Both the position numbers and the translations under genes were made by a program. Shown piece by piece: positions 1 to 6,380 of a DNA stretch of 16,447 nucleotides (position 1 is the first letter of the stretch; the number at the start of each line of letters is the position of its first letter). The notes under the pieces are model-generated. The model saw only the letters and a program-made list of their open reading frames with translations. It ran no database searches and had not been told where the DNA came from. The stretch is taken from the NCBI GenBank assembly GCA_947628595.1, contig CANRAN010000013.1:1-16447 (forward strand), in the 5' to 3' direction. The DNA is from an uncultured Clostridia bacterium. GTDB taxonomy: Bacteria; Bacillota; Clostridia; Oscillospirales; Acutalibacteraceae.

Positions 1-20
1 CTTTGTTCTTTGTTGTATAT

Positions 21-49
21 ATATTAACTCTTTATGAACAAAATGTCAA
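21..49 (-). promoter_or_regulatory. Leftward sigma-A promoter for a gene outside the window
   Basis: Read on the minus strand there is a perfect -35 TTGACA (49-44), a 17-base spacer and a -10 TAATAT (26-21), which matches 4 of 6 consensus positions. It points out of the left edge, so a divergent gene probably starts just beyond base 1. The arms TTTGTTC (2-8) and GAACAAA (36-42) form an inverted repeat that brackets the -10 and could be an operator. The promoter is a sequence match only. Confidence 0.5.
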
Positions 50-86
50 TAGTTTTTTTACGAAAAATTATATTTTTCCTGTAAAA

Positions 87-105
87 ACAAAAAGGAACTT
101 TTTGT
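87..105. repeat. Compact 8-bp hairpin in the left intergenic region
   Basis: The arms ACAAAAAG (87-94) and CTTTTTGT (98-105) are perfectly complementary around a three-base loop GAA. There is no T-tract on either side, so it is not an obvious terminator. The rest of 1-430 is very A+T-rich; I saw no open reading frame with a ribosome binding site, no RNA gene and no DnaA-box cluster in it. The function is unknown. Confidence 0.3.
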
Positions 106-320
106 GCAATTTGACGTATGCTACTTGAAATTGTTGTCGATATCAACTGTTTTATTCTACAATTGAAATATTAATCGGTAGATTTGCTTATTAGGATAAT
201 TAAAATCAATTAATAAATTTATGAATATTTTTTTAACGACTTCATAATTTGTTAATATTTAAAAGAAAAAATAAACAATCAAATATATTTTTAAGTTGAT
301 TTTTTATCGAATTATGAGTC

Positions 321-348
321 TTACCGGAGCGTACACTGTTTACGGTAA
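321..348. repeat. Inverted repeat upstream of the cyclophilin promoter
   Basis: TTACCG (321-326) and CGGTAA (343-348) are perfect 6-bp arms with 22 bases between their centres, about two helical turns. They lie just upstream of the proposed -35 at 352, which would suit a dimeric regulator. The arms are short, so chance occurrence cannot be excluded. Confidence 0.25.
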
Positions 349-351
349 TAC

Positions 352-380
352 TTGATTATTTCGTTGTTATGGTATATTAT
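352..380 (+). promoter_or_regulatory. Probable sigma-A promoter of the cyclophilin gene
   Basis: The -35 TTGATT (352-357) and -10 TATTAT (375-380) are separated by 17 bases and match consensus at 4/6 and 5/6 positions. A start near 387 would give a leader of about 44 bases, which includes the ribosome binding site AAAGGA (416-421), 9 bases before the ATG at 431. Confidence 0.5.
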
Positions 381-430
381 GATATTGGTATTTCGCTATA
401 TCAATTACAGATGAGAAAGGAAAATTATTT

Positions 431-949
431 ATGTCTAATCCTATTGTTACCATTAAAATGAACAACGGAGATGTCATCAAGGCAGAACTCTATCCAAACA
501 TTGCCCCTAACACTGTAAATAACTTTATAAGTCTTGTAAAAAAGGGCTTTTACAACGGACTTACATTCCACAGGGTTATATACGGATTCATGCTGCAGGG
601 CGGATGCCCGGACGGAACGGGAACAGGCGGTCCCGGATATCATATCAGAGGTGAGTTTTCCGATAACGGCTTTGAAAATAACCTCAGACATACCGAGGGT
701 GTGCTTTCAATGGCACGTACAATGGTGCCCGATTCGGCAGGCTCACAGTTTTTTATAATGCACAGAGCGGCTCCGCATCTCGACGGACAGTATGCAGCGT
801 TCGGAAAAGTTACTGAGGGTATGGATGTTGTCAATAGGATAGCAGCTGCGCAGACAGGCTATGCTGATAAGCCGATATCTCCGCAAATTATGGAGAGCGT
901 GACGGTGGATACTTTCGGTGTGGATTATCCTGAGCCTGTTAAGTGCTGA
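431..949 (+). CDS. Peptidyl-prolyl cis-trans isomerase, cyclophilin type
   Basis: This 172-residue protein is a single-domain cyclophilin, which catalyses cis-trans isomerisation of X-Pro peptide bonds and assists protein folding. It has no signal peptide or membrane segment, so it should be cytoplasmic (PpiB-like). Visible family signatures are FHRVI with the catalytic-type Arg48, the FMLQGG motif (Phe53, Met54, Gln56), the glycine-rich DGTGTGGPGY loop (61-70), SQFFIM (105-110) and FGKV (124-127). The usual His in the LDGxH segment is Tyr121 here, a known kind of variation that changes the proline pocket. Length is normal for the family. The ATG at 431 follows AAAGGA by 9 bases. It appears monocistronic, with its own promoter and a terminator at 1013. 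The family assignment is firm; the exact paralogue name is not. Confidence 0.95.
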   Translation: MSNPIVTIKMNNGDVIKAELYPNIAPNTVNNFISLVKKGFYNGLTFHRVIYGFMLQGGCPDGTGTGGPGYHIRGEFSDNGFENNLRHTEGVLSMARTMVPDSAGSQFFIMHRAAPHLDGQYAAFGKVTEGMDVVNRIAAAQTGYADKPISPQIMESVTVDTFGVDYPEPVKC

Positions 950-1012
950 TCTATTTAGGTATCAATTATAGGTCGGTGTAAGCAGAATATTGACATATAT
1001 ATAAAAGGGGCT

Positions 1013-1060
1013 GTCGCATTAAGCTTAATTCGGCTTGGTGCGGCATTATTTTTATGTTTT
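1013..1060 (+). terminator. Rho-independent terminator after the cyclophilin gene
   Basis: A 12-bp stem containing G-U pairs is formed by 1013-1024 and 1033-1044 around an 8-base loop. It is followed by the T-rich run ATTATTTTTATGTTTT (1045-1060). It lies about 60 bases after the stop codon. Its GGGCTGTYGCAYT and GGTGCGGC segments recur in the hairpin at 5578-5612, which suggests a shared repeat family. Confidence 0.75.
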
Positions 1061-1132
1061 ATAATAATTCTGTCCGTGTTTCATTTATGACATGAAAAAG
1101 TGATTTTGGTGCGATTTGAGGCTTATTTCAGA

Positions 1133-1161
1133 TTGACTTTTACACCCGTATATGATAACAT
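1133..1161 (+). promoter_or_regulatory. Possible promoter of the histidine kinase operon
   Basis: TTGACT (1133-1138; 5/6 match) is followed after 17 bases by TAACAT (1156-1161; 4/6), preceded by TGA as an extended -10. A better isolated TATAAT at 1169-1174 has no -35 at a proper distance. The kinase start at 1220 has AAGGA (1209-1213) 6 bases upstream. Confidence 0.4.
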
Positions 1162-1219
1162 AAAAATGTATAATTGCTTTTATTTTTAATATGTTTGAAT
1201 TGGGGAGCAAGGACGTATT

Positions 1220-4186
1220 ATGAAAAAATGGGTCGGAAAAATATTGCTGTCGCTGTTGATATGTGTGATTTGTGCGGTTACGGTTGTTATAGTAATGCTC
1301 TATTTTAATTTTATTTCGAGCAAAATATATGAGGACAGTACAGGTCATCTAAAAGAAATATATGCTCAGGTAAACCGTTCATTCGGGGCATTTGTCGAAA
1401 GGAACTGGGGACTTATTGACGGTTGGAGCAGATATGTTGCTGTTATTGATAGCAAAGATACAAGTGATACGGAAATTGCAGATTTTATCAAAGAAGAAAA
1501 GAAATACTGGGGTTTTTCCGATTTTTACTTTTTGTCATCCGATAATAGAAGCATATCAATTTATGGAGATGAAAATGCATTAAACCTTGATGAGGTATGT
1601 AGATGTCTTTCGGAACAGAATGGGCCGGTTATGGCGGGAGCAAAGCTTTCCGCCGGTCAGGATGTAACAATTTTTGCTGTTCCGGTAGAGCATGGTGAAT
1701 ATAAAGATTTTGATTATGATGCGATTGCCGTGAGCTATACAAATGAGGATATAGTAAAATCCCTCAATGTCAATGCCTTTTCGGGTGAGGCGTTGTGCTT
1801 TGTTATCCATAATGACGGGAAGGTTCTGCTCTCAACTCAAACGGGTGGAAATGTTTATAATAATTATCTGACATACCTCGATGCGGCTTCGGATATTAGT
1901 GATGAAAAGCTTAAGCAGATAAAAAGGGACTGGAATTCAGGCGAATACGGCTTGTTGCAATGTAATATTGGAAATACTGACTATTGTATTATGTATCAAC
2001 CTGTCGGATATCAGGATTATATAATGCTCAGTGTGGTGCCGCAGAGTGTAATTAGTGCAGGACTTATTAATGTTCAGAATACAACCACCGGAGTGCTTAT
2101 TGCCATATTCCTCCTTGTCGGTATTACTGTTGTAAGTATTGTTATTGTACGCAGCTATAAGCAGTCAAGAAAAAATAAGATGGAGCTGCAATACAGAGAA
2201 CTTATGTTTGATGTTCTCTCGAACAGTGTGGACGATATATTCATAATGCTTGATCGTGAAAGTATCGGAGTGGATTATATAAGTCCGAATATAGAAAGGC
2301 TTATCGGAATTTCCGCAAAAGAAGCACGTAAGGATATTAGGGTAATGGAAAAATGTGCGGTTAATTTTGATGTTGTAATACCAGAAGAAGAGCTTGCCGA
2401 AATACCTCCGGATGGTAATAAGTCTTGGGAATGTGAATATGTACATCAGAAAACCGGTGAACGCCGTTGGTACAAAATGACTGTATATAATATGAGCATA
2501 CAGACGCTTGGAAAGTATATCATAGTTCTATCGGACAGAACGCTCGACCGTCAGATGAATAAGCAGCTTGAGGAGGCACTGACAGCGGCAAGGAGCGCAA
2601 ACGAAGCAAAGAGTAATTTTCTTTCAAATATGTCGCATGATATCCGTACACCCATGAACGCTATTGTAGGATTTTCGGTTCTTTTGGAGAGAGATGCAGA
2701 TCATGCCGAGAAGGTTCGTGAATATACAAGGAAGATTACGGCGTCAAGCCATTATTTGCTAAGCCTTATCAATGATATACTTGACATGAACAAAATCGAG
2801 AGCGGTAAAACCTCACTTAATGTTGATACTTTCAGTCTGCCGGAGCTTCTCGAGGAGCTTAATATAATACTTATGCCGCAGGTGAAGGCAAAGCAGCAGG
2901 AATTTAGAATGCACGTTACCGGTGCGCCGCCGGAGCAGATTATCGGAGATAAGCTGAGGCTTAATCAGATACTTATAAATCTGTTATCAAATGCTATAAA
3001 ATATACTCCAAACGGCGGAAAAATAACGTTTGATGTTAGCGTAATCACCCCCTCTTCCGGTCAGTATGTCAAGCTGAAGTTTGTTGTTGAGGATAACGGG
3101 ATAGGAATAAGTGATGAATTTAAGGAGCATATATTTGCACCGTTCAGCCGTGAGATCAGCTCTGTAACGAATAAAATACAAGGAACGGGTCTTGGAATGG
3201 CAATTACCAAAAATCTTGTTGATCTTATGGGAGGTATCATTGAGGTTGAGAGTGAAATAGGAAAGGGAAGTAAATTTACTGTCGAACTTACCTTTGCACG
3301 TCCCGATAATGAGGAATCTGATTCGTGGTTTAAAAATAATATTGCACGTATGCTTGTTGCCGATGATGAGGAGCAGGTATGTATTAATGTACGTGAGCTT
3401 ATGAAGGAGGCAGGTGTTGAGGTTGCTGTTGCGACAAGTGGTGCTCAGGCTGTAAGCGCAACCATGGAGGCTCACGAAAGCGGAAAAGACTTTGATGTAA
3501 TTCTTCTTGACCTGAAAATGCCGGAAATGGACGGAATTGAAACAGCACGAAAAATACGTGAAAAAGTGGGGGCATATGTCCCGATACTTGTACTTACATC
3601 TAATGATTGGACCGAGATAGAGGATGATGCACGGCAGGCAGGTATTGATGCGTTTATGGCAAAGCCATTCTTTGTTTCATCTTTCAGGCATACAATAAAG
3701 CCACTGTTCTATGATAGTACAATTAATGATAACAAGGATAATAGGGAGGATGAACCCAAAGATAAGTCTGAGGCTCAGGACGAAGGTGTTATGGAGGGTA
3801 AATTATTCCTCATTGTAGAGGATAATGAAATAAATTCCGAAATTCTTACAGAAATGCTTAAGATAGAGGGTGCCGACTCCGAATTGGCTGTAAACGGTCG
3901 GGAAGCTGTGGAAATGTTCAAAAAATCCGAGCCGGGGCATTATGATATGATACTTATGGATGTACAGATGCCTGTTATGAACGGGTATGAGGCAACAAGG
4001 CAGATCAGAACTTGTGAGCATCCCGAGGCAAAGACCATACCTATTGTGGCAATGACAGCAAATACCTTCGCAGAGGATGTTCGTGATGCACTCGAATCCG
4101 GAATGAACGGACATCTCGGAAAGCCGATTGATATGAAAGCTGTTCGTGAGCTGGTAGGTAAGCTTCTTGGAAAAAATACACAGTAA
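1220..4186 (+). CDS. Membrane hybrid sensor histidine kinase with two receiver domains
   Basis: This 988-residue sensor kinase should autophosphorylate on His and pass phosphate to its own receivers. In order: an N-terminal membrane segment (about 8-30); an extracellular sensor region of roughly 255 residues resembling a Cache-type domain; a second membrane segment (about 290-311); a PAS domain (about 325-440); a short coiled coil; HisKA with phosphoacceptor His473 in MSHDIRTPMN; and HATPase with Asn591 (N box), Asp625 (DNGIG) and GTGLG at 655-659. Receiver 1 has Asp715/Asp716, phosphoacceptor Asp764 and Lys815. Receiver 2 has Glu867/Asp868, Asp914, Thr946 and Lys968. Both receivers look functional. 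There is no Hpt or DNA-binding output domain, and no response regulator adjoins, so the downstream partner is not in the window. A binding-protein gene follows after 31 bases and is probably co-transcribed. The ligand is unknown. Confidence 0.93.
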   Translation: MKKWVGKILLSLLICVICAVTVVIVMLYFNFISSKIYEDSTGHLKEIYAQVNRSFGAFVERNWGLIDGWSRYVAVIDSKDTSDTEIADFIKEEKKYWGFSDFYFLSSDNRSISIYGDENALNLDEVCRCLSEQNGPVMAGAKLSAGQDVTIFAVPVEHGEYKDFDYDAIAVSYTNEDIVKSLNVNAFSGEALCFVIHNDGKVLLSTQTGGNVYNNYLTYLDAASDISDEKLKQIKRDWNSGEYGLLQCNIGNTDYCIMYQPVGYQDYIMLSVVPQSVISAGLINVQNTTTGVLIAIFLLVGITVVSIVIVRSYKQSRKNKMELQYRELMFDVLSNSVDDIFIMLDRESIGVDYISPNIERLIGISAKEARKDIRVMEKCAVNFDVVIPEEELAEIPPDGNKSWECEYVHQKTGERRWYKMTVYNMSIQTLGKYIIVLSDRTLDRQMNKQLEEALTAARSANEAKSNFLSNMSHDIRTPMNAIVGFSVLLERDADHAEKVREYTRKITASSHYLLSLINDILDMNKIESGKTSLNVDTFSLPELLEELNIILMPQVKAKQQEFRMHVTGAPPEQIIGDKLRLNQILINLLSNAIKYTPNGGKITFDVSVITPSSGQYVKLKFVVEDNGIGISDEFKEHIFAPFSREISSVTNKIQGTGLGMAITKNLVDLMGGIIEVESEIGKGSKFTVELTFARPDNEESDSWFKNNIARMLVADDEEQVCINVRELMKEAGVEVAVATSGAQAVSATMEAHESGKDFDVILLDLKMPEMDGIETARKIREKVGAYVPILVLTSNDWTEIEDDARQAGIDAFMAKPFFVSSFRHTIKPLFYDSTINDNKDNREDEPKDKSEAQDEGVMEGKLFLIVEDNEINSEILTEMLKIEGADSELAVNGREAVEMFKKSEPGHYDMILMDVQMPVMNGYEATRQIRTCEHPEAKTIPIVAMTANTFAEDVRDALESGMNGHLGKPIDMKAVRELVGKLLGKNTQ

Positions 4187-4217
4187 TAATCGGTATCAAA
4201 AAAGGAGAAATAAACCA

Positions 4218-5492
4218 ATGAAAAAATTTTTATCCATGCTTCTTACTTTTGCAATGGCATTTTCCATTGCTGCCTGTGGTGAAGAAAATGAAACCGAATA
4301 TGATGAAAATGCAATAACTATTATGGGAAAGAAAAGTGATCTTGCCAAAAGCTATATGACAAATATATTCGAGCATTACAAAAAATCAACAGGCAAAAAT
4401 ATAAATATCATATCCATTGAGGACTCCGATTACGAGATCGAGGCAGAGAGAAGATTTTCCGAGGGGGATATTCCGGATATCTTTATGCATTTTAATAATG
4501 CCGATCTCAACCGCTTTGACGTTGAGAATAATTTTGTTTACCTAAATGATGAGAGTTGGGTCGAGGATCTTACAGACGGAGCACGTTCCTATTGCATGGA
4601 TTCAGACGGGCATTTGATTGGTCTTCCTTATTGGGAAAGCTCTGTTTCGGGCTGTTATTATAACAAGACACTTCTTGACAGTCTTGGTCTTAATCCTGCT
4701 GCTACTCAGGCGGAATTTGATGCTTTATGTCAAGCACTTTCGGAGATAGGATATACACCGATATGCTGGCCGGCGGACGGATGCTCATGGATGATGCAGT
4801 TCGGTCTTGATCCCGTTTTTGCTGATGATCCGTCAATGCTGCAAAGGATTAACAATAATGAAATAAAATATTCTGATATTCCGCAGGTGGAGAGTATGAT
4901 CAGGTGGATATCGGATGCTGAGGTTAAGGGTTGGTTCGGGGATAAATACCTTGAAACAGGAATGGAGGATATTAGCTCTGTATTGAGTTCGGGGGAGGCT
5001 GCCATGGTTTTTATCTGGGATACATGGTTCTATACGGATTTTAAAAGCGGCGGAAAATATAATGTGGATGATTTTGCGCTCATGCCTGTGTTTATGAATA
5101 CTGTGGATGGCGGTACCTATGAGGGCGGAAACCTCAATATGATGATGGTGAATAAGAACAGCGAAAAGAAAGAGGATGCTCTGGATTTTCTTGAATTCTG
5201 TGCGACAAAAGAAAACTACAATGTAGCCTTTGACGGAATTTCAACTGTAAGCTGTTTCAAGGGGCAGACGACAAATATCCAATCAAAGATGGTGACAGAT
5301 GCAAGTGCCTCAATAGCCGTGCATGAACGTGTATCAACTGCTGCGACGAGAGTAATCGGATACAGCGCCGATGAGGTTGCATCAGCACTTAATAAGCTTT
5401 TCAAAAAGGAAATAAATGTGTCGGAATGTATTGACCTTATGGACGAATACCGCCTCAAGGAGGCACAAGCACAAGGGATTGAAGGGTTCTGA
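4218..5492 (+). CDS. Extracellular solute-binding lipoprotein, family 1 (sugar type)
   Basis: The ATG at 4218 is chosen because AAAGGAG (4201-4207) precedes it by 10 bases and the protein then begins with a lipoprotein signal peptide. That peptide is a Lys-Lys start, a hydrophobic core and the lipobox IAAC with Cys20. An upstream ATG at 4167 would overlap the kinase and bury the signal. The 424-residue product has the layout of MalE-like binding proteins, with a segment around GLPYWESS and YNKTLLDSLGL typical of carbohydrate binders. It should be lipid-anchored on the outer face of the membrane. It directly follows the sensor kinase, and no permease or ATPase is nearby. It may therefore present a ligand to the kinase's sensor domain, or serve a transporter encoded elsewhere. 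The ligand cannot be deduced. Confidence 0.88.
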   Translation: MKKFLSMLLTFAMAFSIAACGEENETEYDENAITIMGKKSDLAKSYMTNIFEHYKKSTGKNINIISIEDSDYEIEAERRFSEGDIPDIFMHFNNADLNRFDVENNFVYLNDESWVEDLTDGARSYCMDSDGHLIGLPYWESSVSGCYYNKTLLDSLGLNPAATQAEFDALCQALSEIGYTPICWPADGCSWMMQFGLDPVFADDPSMLQRINNNEIKYSDIPQVESMIRWISDAEVKGWFGDKYLETGMEDISSVLSSGEAAMVFIWDTWFYTDFKSGGKYNVDDFALMPVFMNTVDGGTYEGGNLNMMMVNKNSEKKEDALDFLEFCATKENYNVAFDGISTVSCFKGQTTNIQSKMVTDASASIAVHERVSTAATRVIGYSADEVASALNKLFKKEINVSECIDLMDEYRLKEAQAQGIEGF

Positions 5493-5552
5493 GCCGGCAT
5501 GGCTATGAAATGCAGGTCAGTTTTAAATACAGAGATATTCGTAAATGATTTG

Positions 5553-5574
5553 TATATCATAAACTTTTGATATA
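5553..5574. repeat. A+T-rich inverted repeat next to the GC-rich hairpin
   Basis: TATATCA (5553-5559) and TGATATA (5568-5574) are perfect 7-bp arms around an 8-base loop. They sit four bases before the strong hairpin at 5578, in the convergent space between the binding protein and the NUDIX gene. They may add to termination for plus-strand transcripts. Given the A+T content the repeat could also be chance. Confidence 0.3.
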
Positions 5575-5577
5575 ATA

Positions 5578-5612
5578 AAGGGCTGTTGCACTAAAAGGGT
5601 GCGGCGGCCCTT
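5578..5612 (-). terminator. GC-rich hairpin between convergent genes, terminator of the NUDIX/TIR operon
   Basis: A 14-bp stem is formed by 5578-5591 and 5599-5612 with a 7-base loop; read as plus-strand RNA it contains three G-U pairs. On the minus strand it is followed by the T-rich run TTTATTATATC, so it best fits termination of the minus-strand operon, about 80 bases after the NUDIX stop. On the plus strand it is followed by A residues, so termination of the binding-protein transcript here is less certain, though bidirectional use is plausible. Confidence 0.65.
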
Positions 5613-5691
5613 AAAAACATTGACACGTACACAGGGAATAATGTCCTTAAACAGGTAACAGTTTATACATCGCGAAAATGGGCTTATTTTG

Positions 5692-6372
5692 TTAATTATT
5701 TATATTATTATCATAGAGTGTAATTGCTGCAAGAGTGAATCCGTCGTTTATATTGCCATTGGAGATCAAACGGTTAAGTTCGTCCCTGTTGACAGAAATG
5801 CAATTCACTATTCCCTCATATCCTTCGGTAATATTAATATCACCGATTTCACAAAAATGCACATCAACCCTGTTACCGCTAAGACCGCTGTCTGCTATTA
5901 CCTTTCCGAGATATTTACTGTAAATAACCTCCGCACCCAGTTCCTCTTTTATCTCTTTTTTCACATTTTCCTCGGAAGAAAAACCGGGCTCCCCATACCC
6001 ACGGGGAAAAGAATATTGATAATCCCTTGTTGAGTGCCTTGCCTGATTTAATAAAACAAAGCTTCCTTTATGGTATGTTATTGCAACCACAGCCGGGGCA
6101 ACGGTTGCCGGTAATATTCTTTCATAGCAGAAATAATTGCCGGACCTATCGTAAACAAGATCCACTATCAGAATATTGTATTTGCTTTCATATATAACTC
6201 CTATTGTTTTGTTAGTTTCTATCTCAAATGAGCATATTTTATCAATATTTTTCTCTATCATAAGATCTTGTAACGGTCTGAACTGCTCAGGTCTTTCCTC
6301 CGTAAGAGCACAATAGCTTTTCCAGCCTTTTGAATCAATTTTCATTTTTTTATAATTCTGAAAGCTAATCAT
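5692..6372 (-). CDS. NUDIX hydrolase, ADP-ribose pyrophosphatase-like
   Basis: This 226-residue protein has an N-terminal region of about 85 residues followed by a NUDIX fold. NUDIX enzymes hydrolyse nucleoside diphosphates linked to another group. The layout (QARH strand, FPRGYGEPG, the box KEIKEELG, then SGNRVDVHF) resembles ADP-ribose hydrolases of the NudF type. The box starts at Gly125; metal-binding Glu140, Glu143 and Glu144 are present. The normally conserved Glu at box position 7 is Phe131, and the Arg before Glu140 is Lys139. The start is uncertain: a GTG at 6384 overlaps the TIR stop (GTGA) but has GAGGAG touching it, while the ATG at 6372 has that GAGGAG 12 bases upstream, so the ATG is preferred. 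It lies directly downstream of the TIR gene and should be translated from the same mRNA. The substrate is inferred. Confidence 0.88.
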   Translation of the reverse strand: MISFQNYKKMKIDSKGWKSYCALTEERPEQFRPLQDLMIEKNIDKICSFEIETNKTIGVIYESKYNILIVDLVYDRSGNYFCYERILPATVAPAVVAITYHKGSFVLLNQARHSTRDYQYSFPRGYGEPGFSSEENVKKEIKEELGAEVIYSKYLGKVIADSGLSGNRVDVHFCEIGDINITEGYEGIVNCISVNRDELNRLISNGNINDGFTLAAITLYDNNINN

Positions 6373-6380
6373 ATACCGCT

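Noticed and set aside
339..347. TTTACGGTA shared between 339-347 and 8419-8427
   Set aside because: A nine-base match between two A+T-rich regions in 16 kb is not enough to claim a common operator.
425..691. Minus-strand open frame across the cyclophilin gene
   Set aside because: It lies antisense to a clear cyclophilin with conserved motifs, has no ribosome binding site worth noting and resembles no family. Similar antisense frames over the kinase, binding protein, addB and addA were rejected for the same reason.
4167..4217. Upstream start for the solute-binding protein
   Set aside because: It would overlap the kinase end and put 17 polar residues before the lipoprotein signal; the ATG at 4218 has a proper ribosome binding site.
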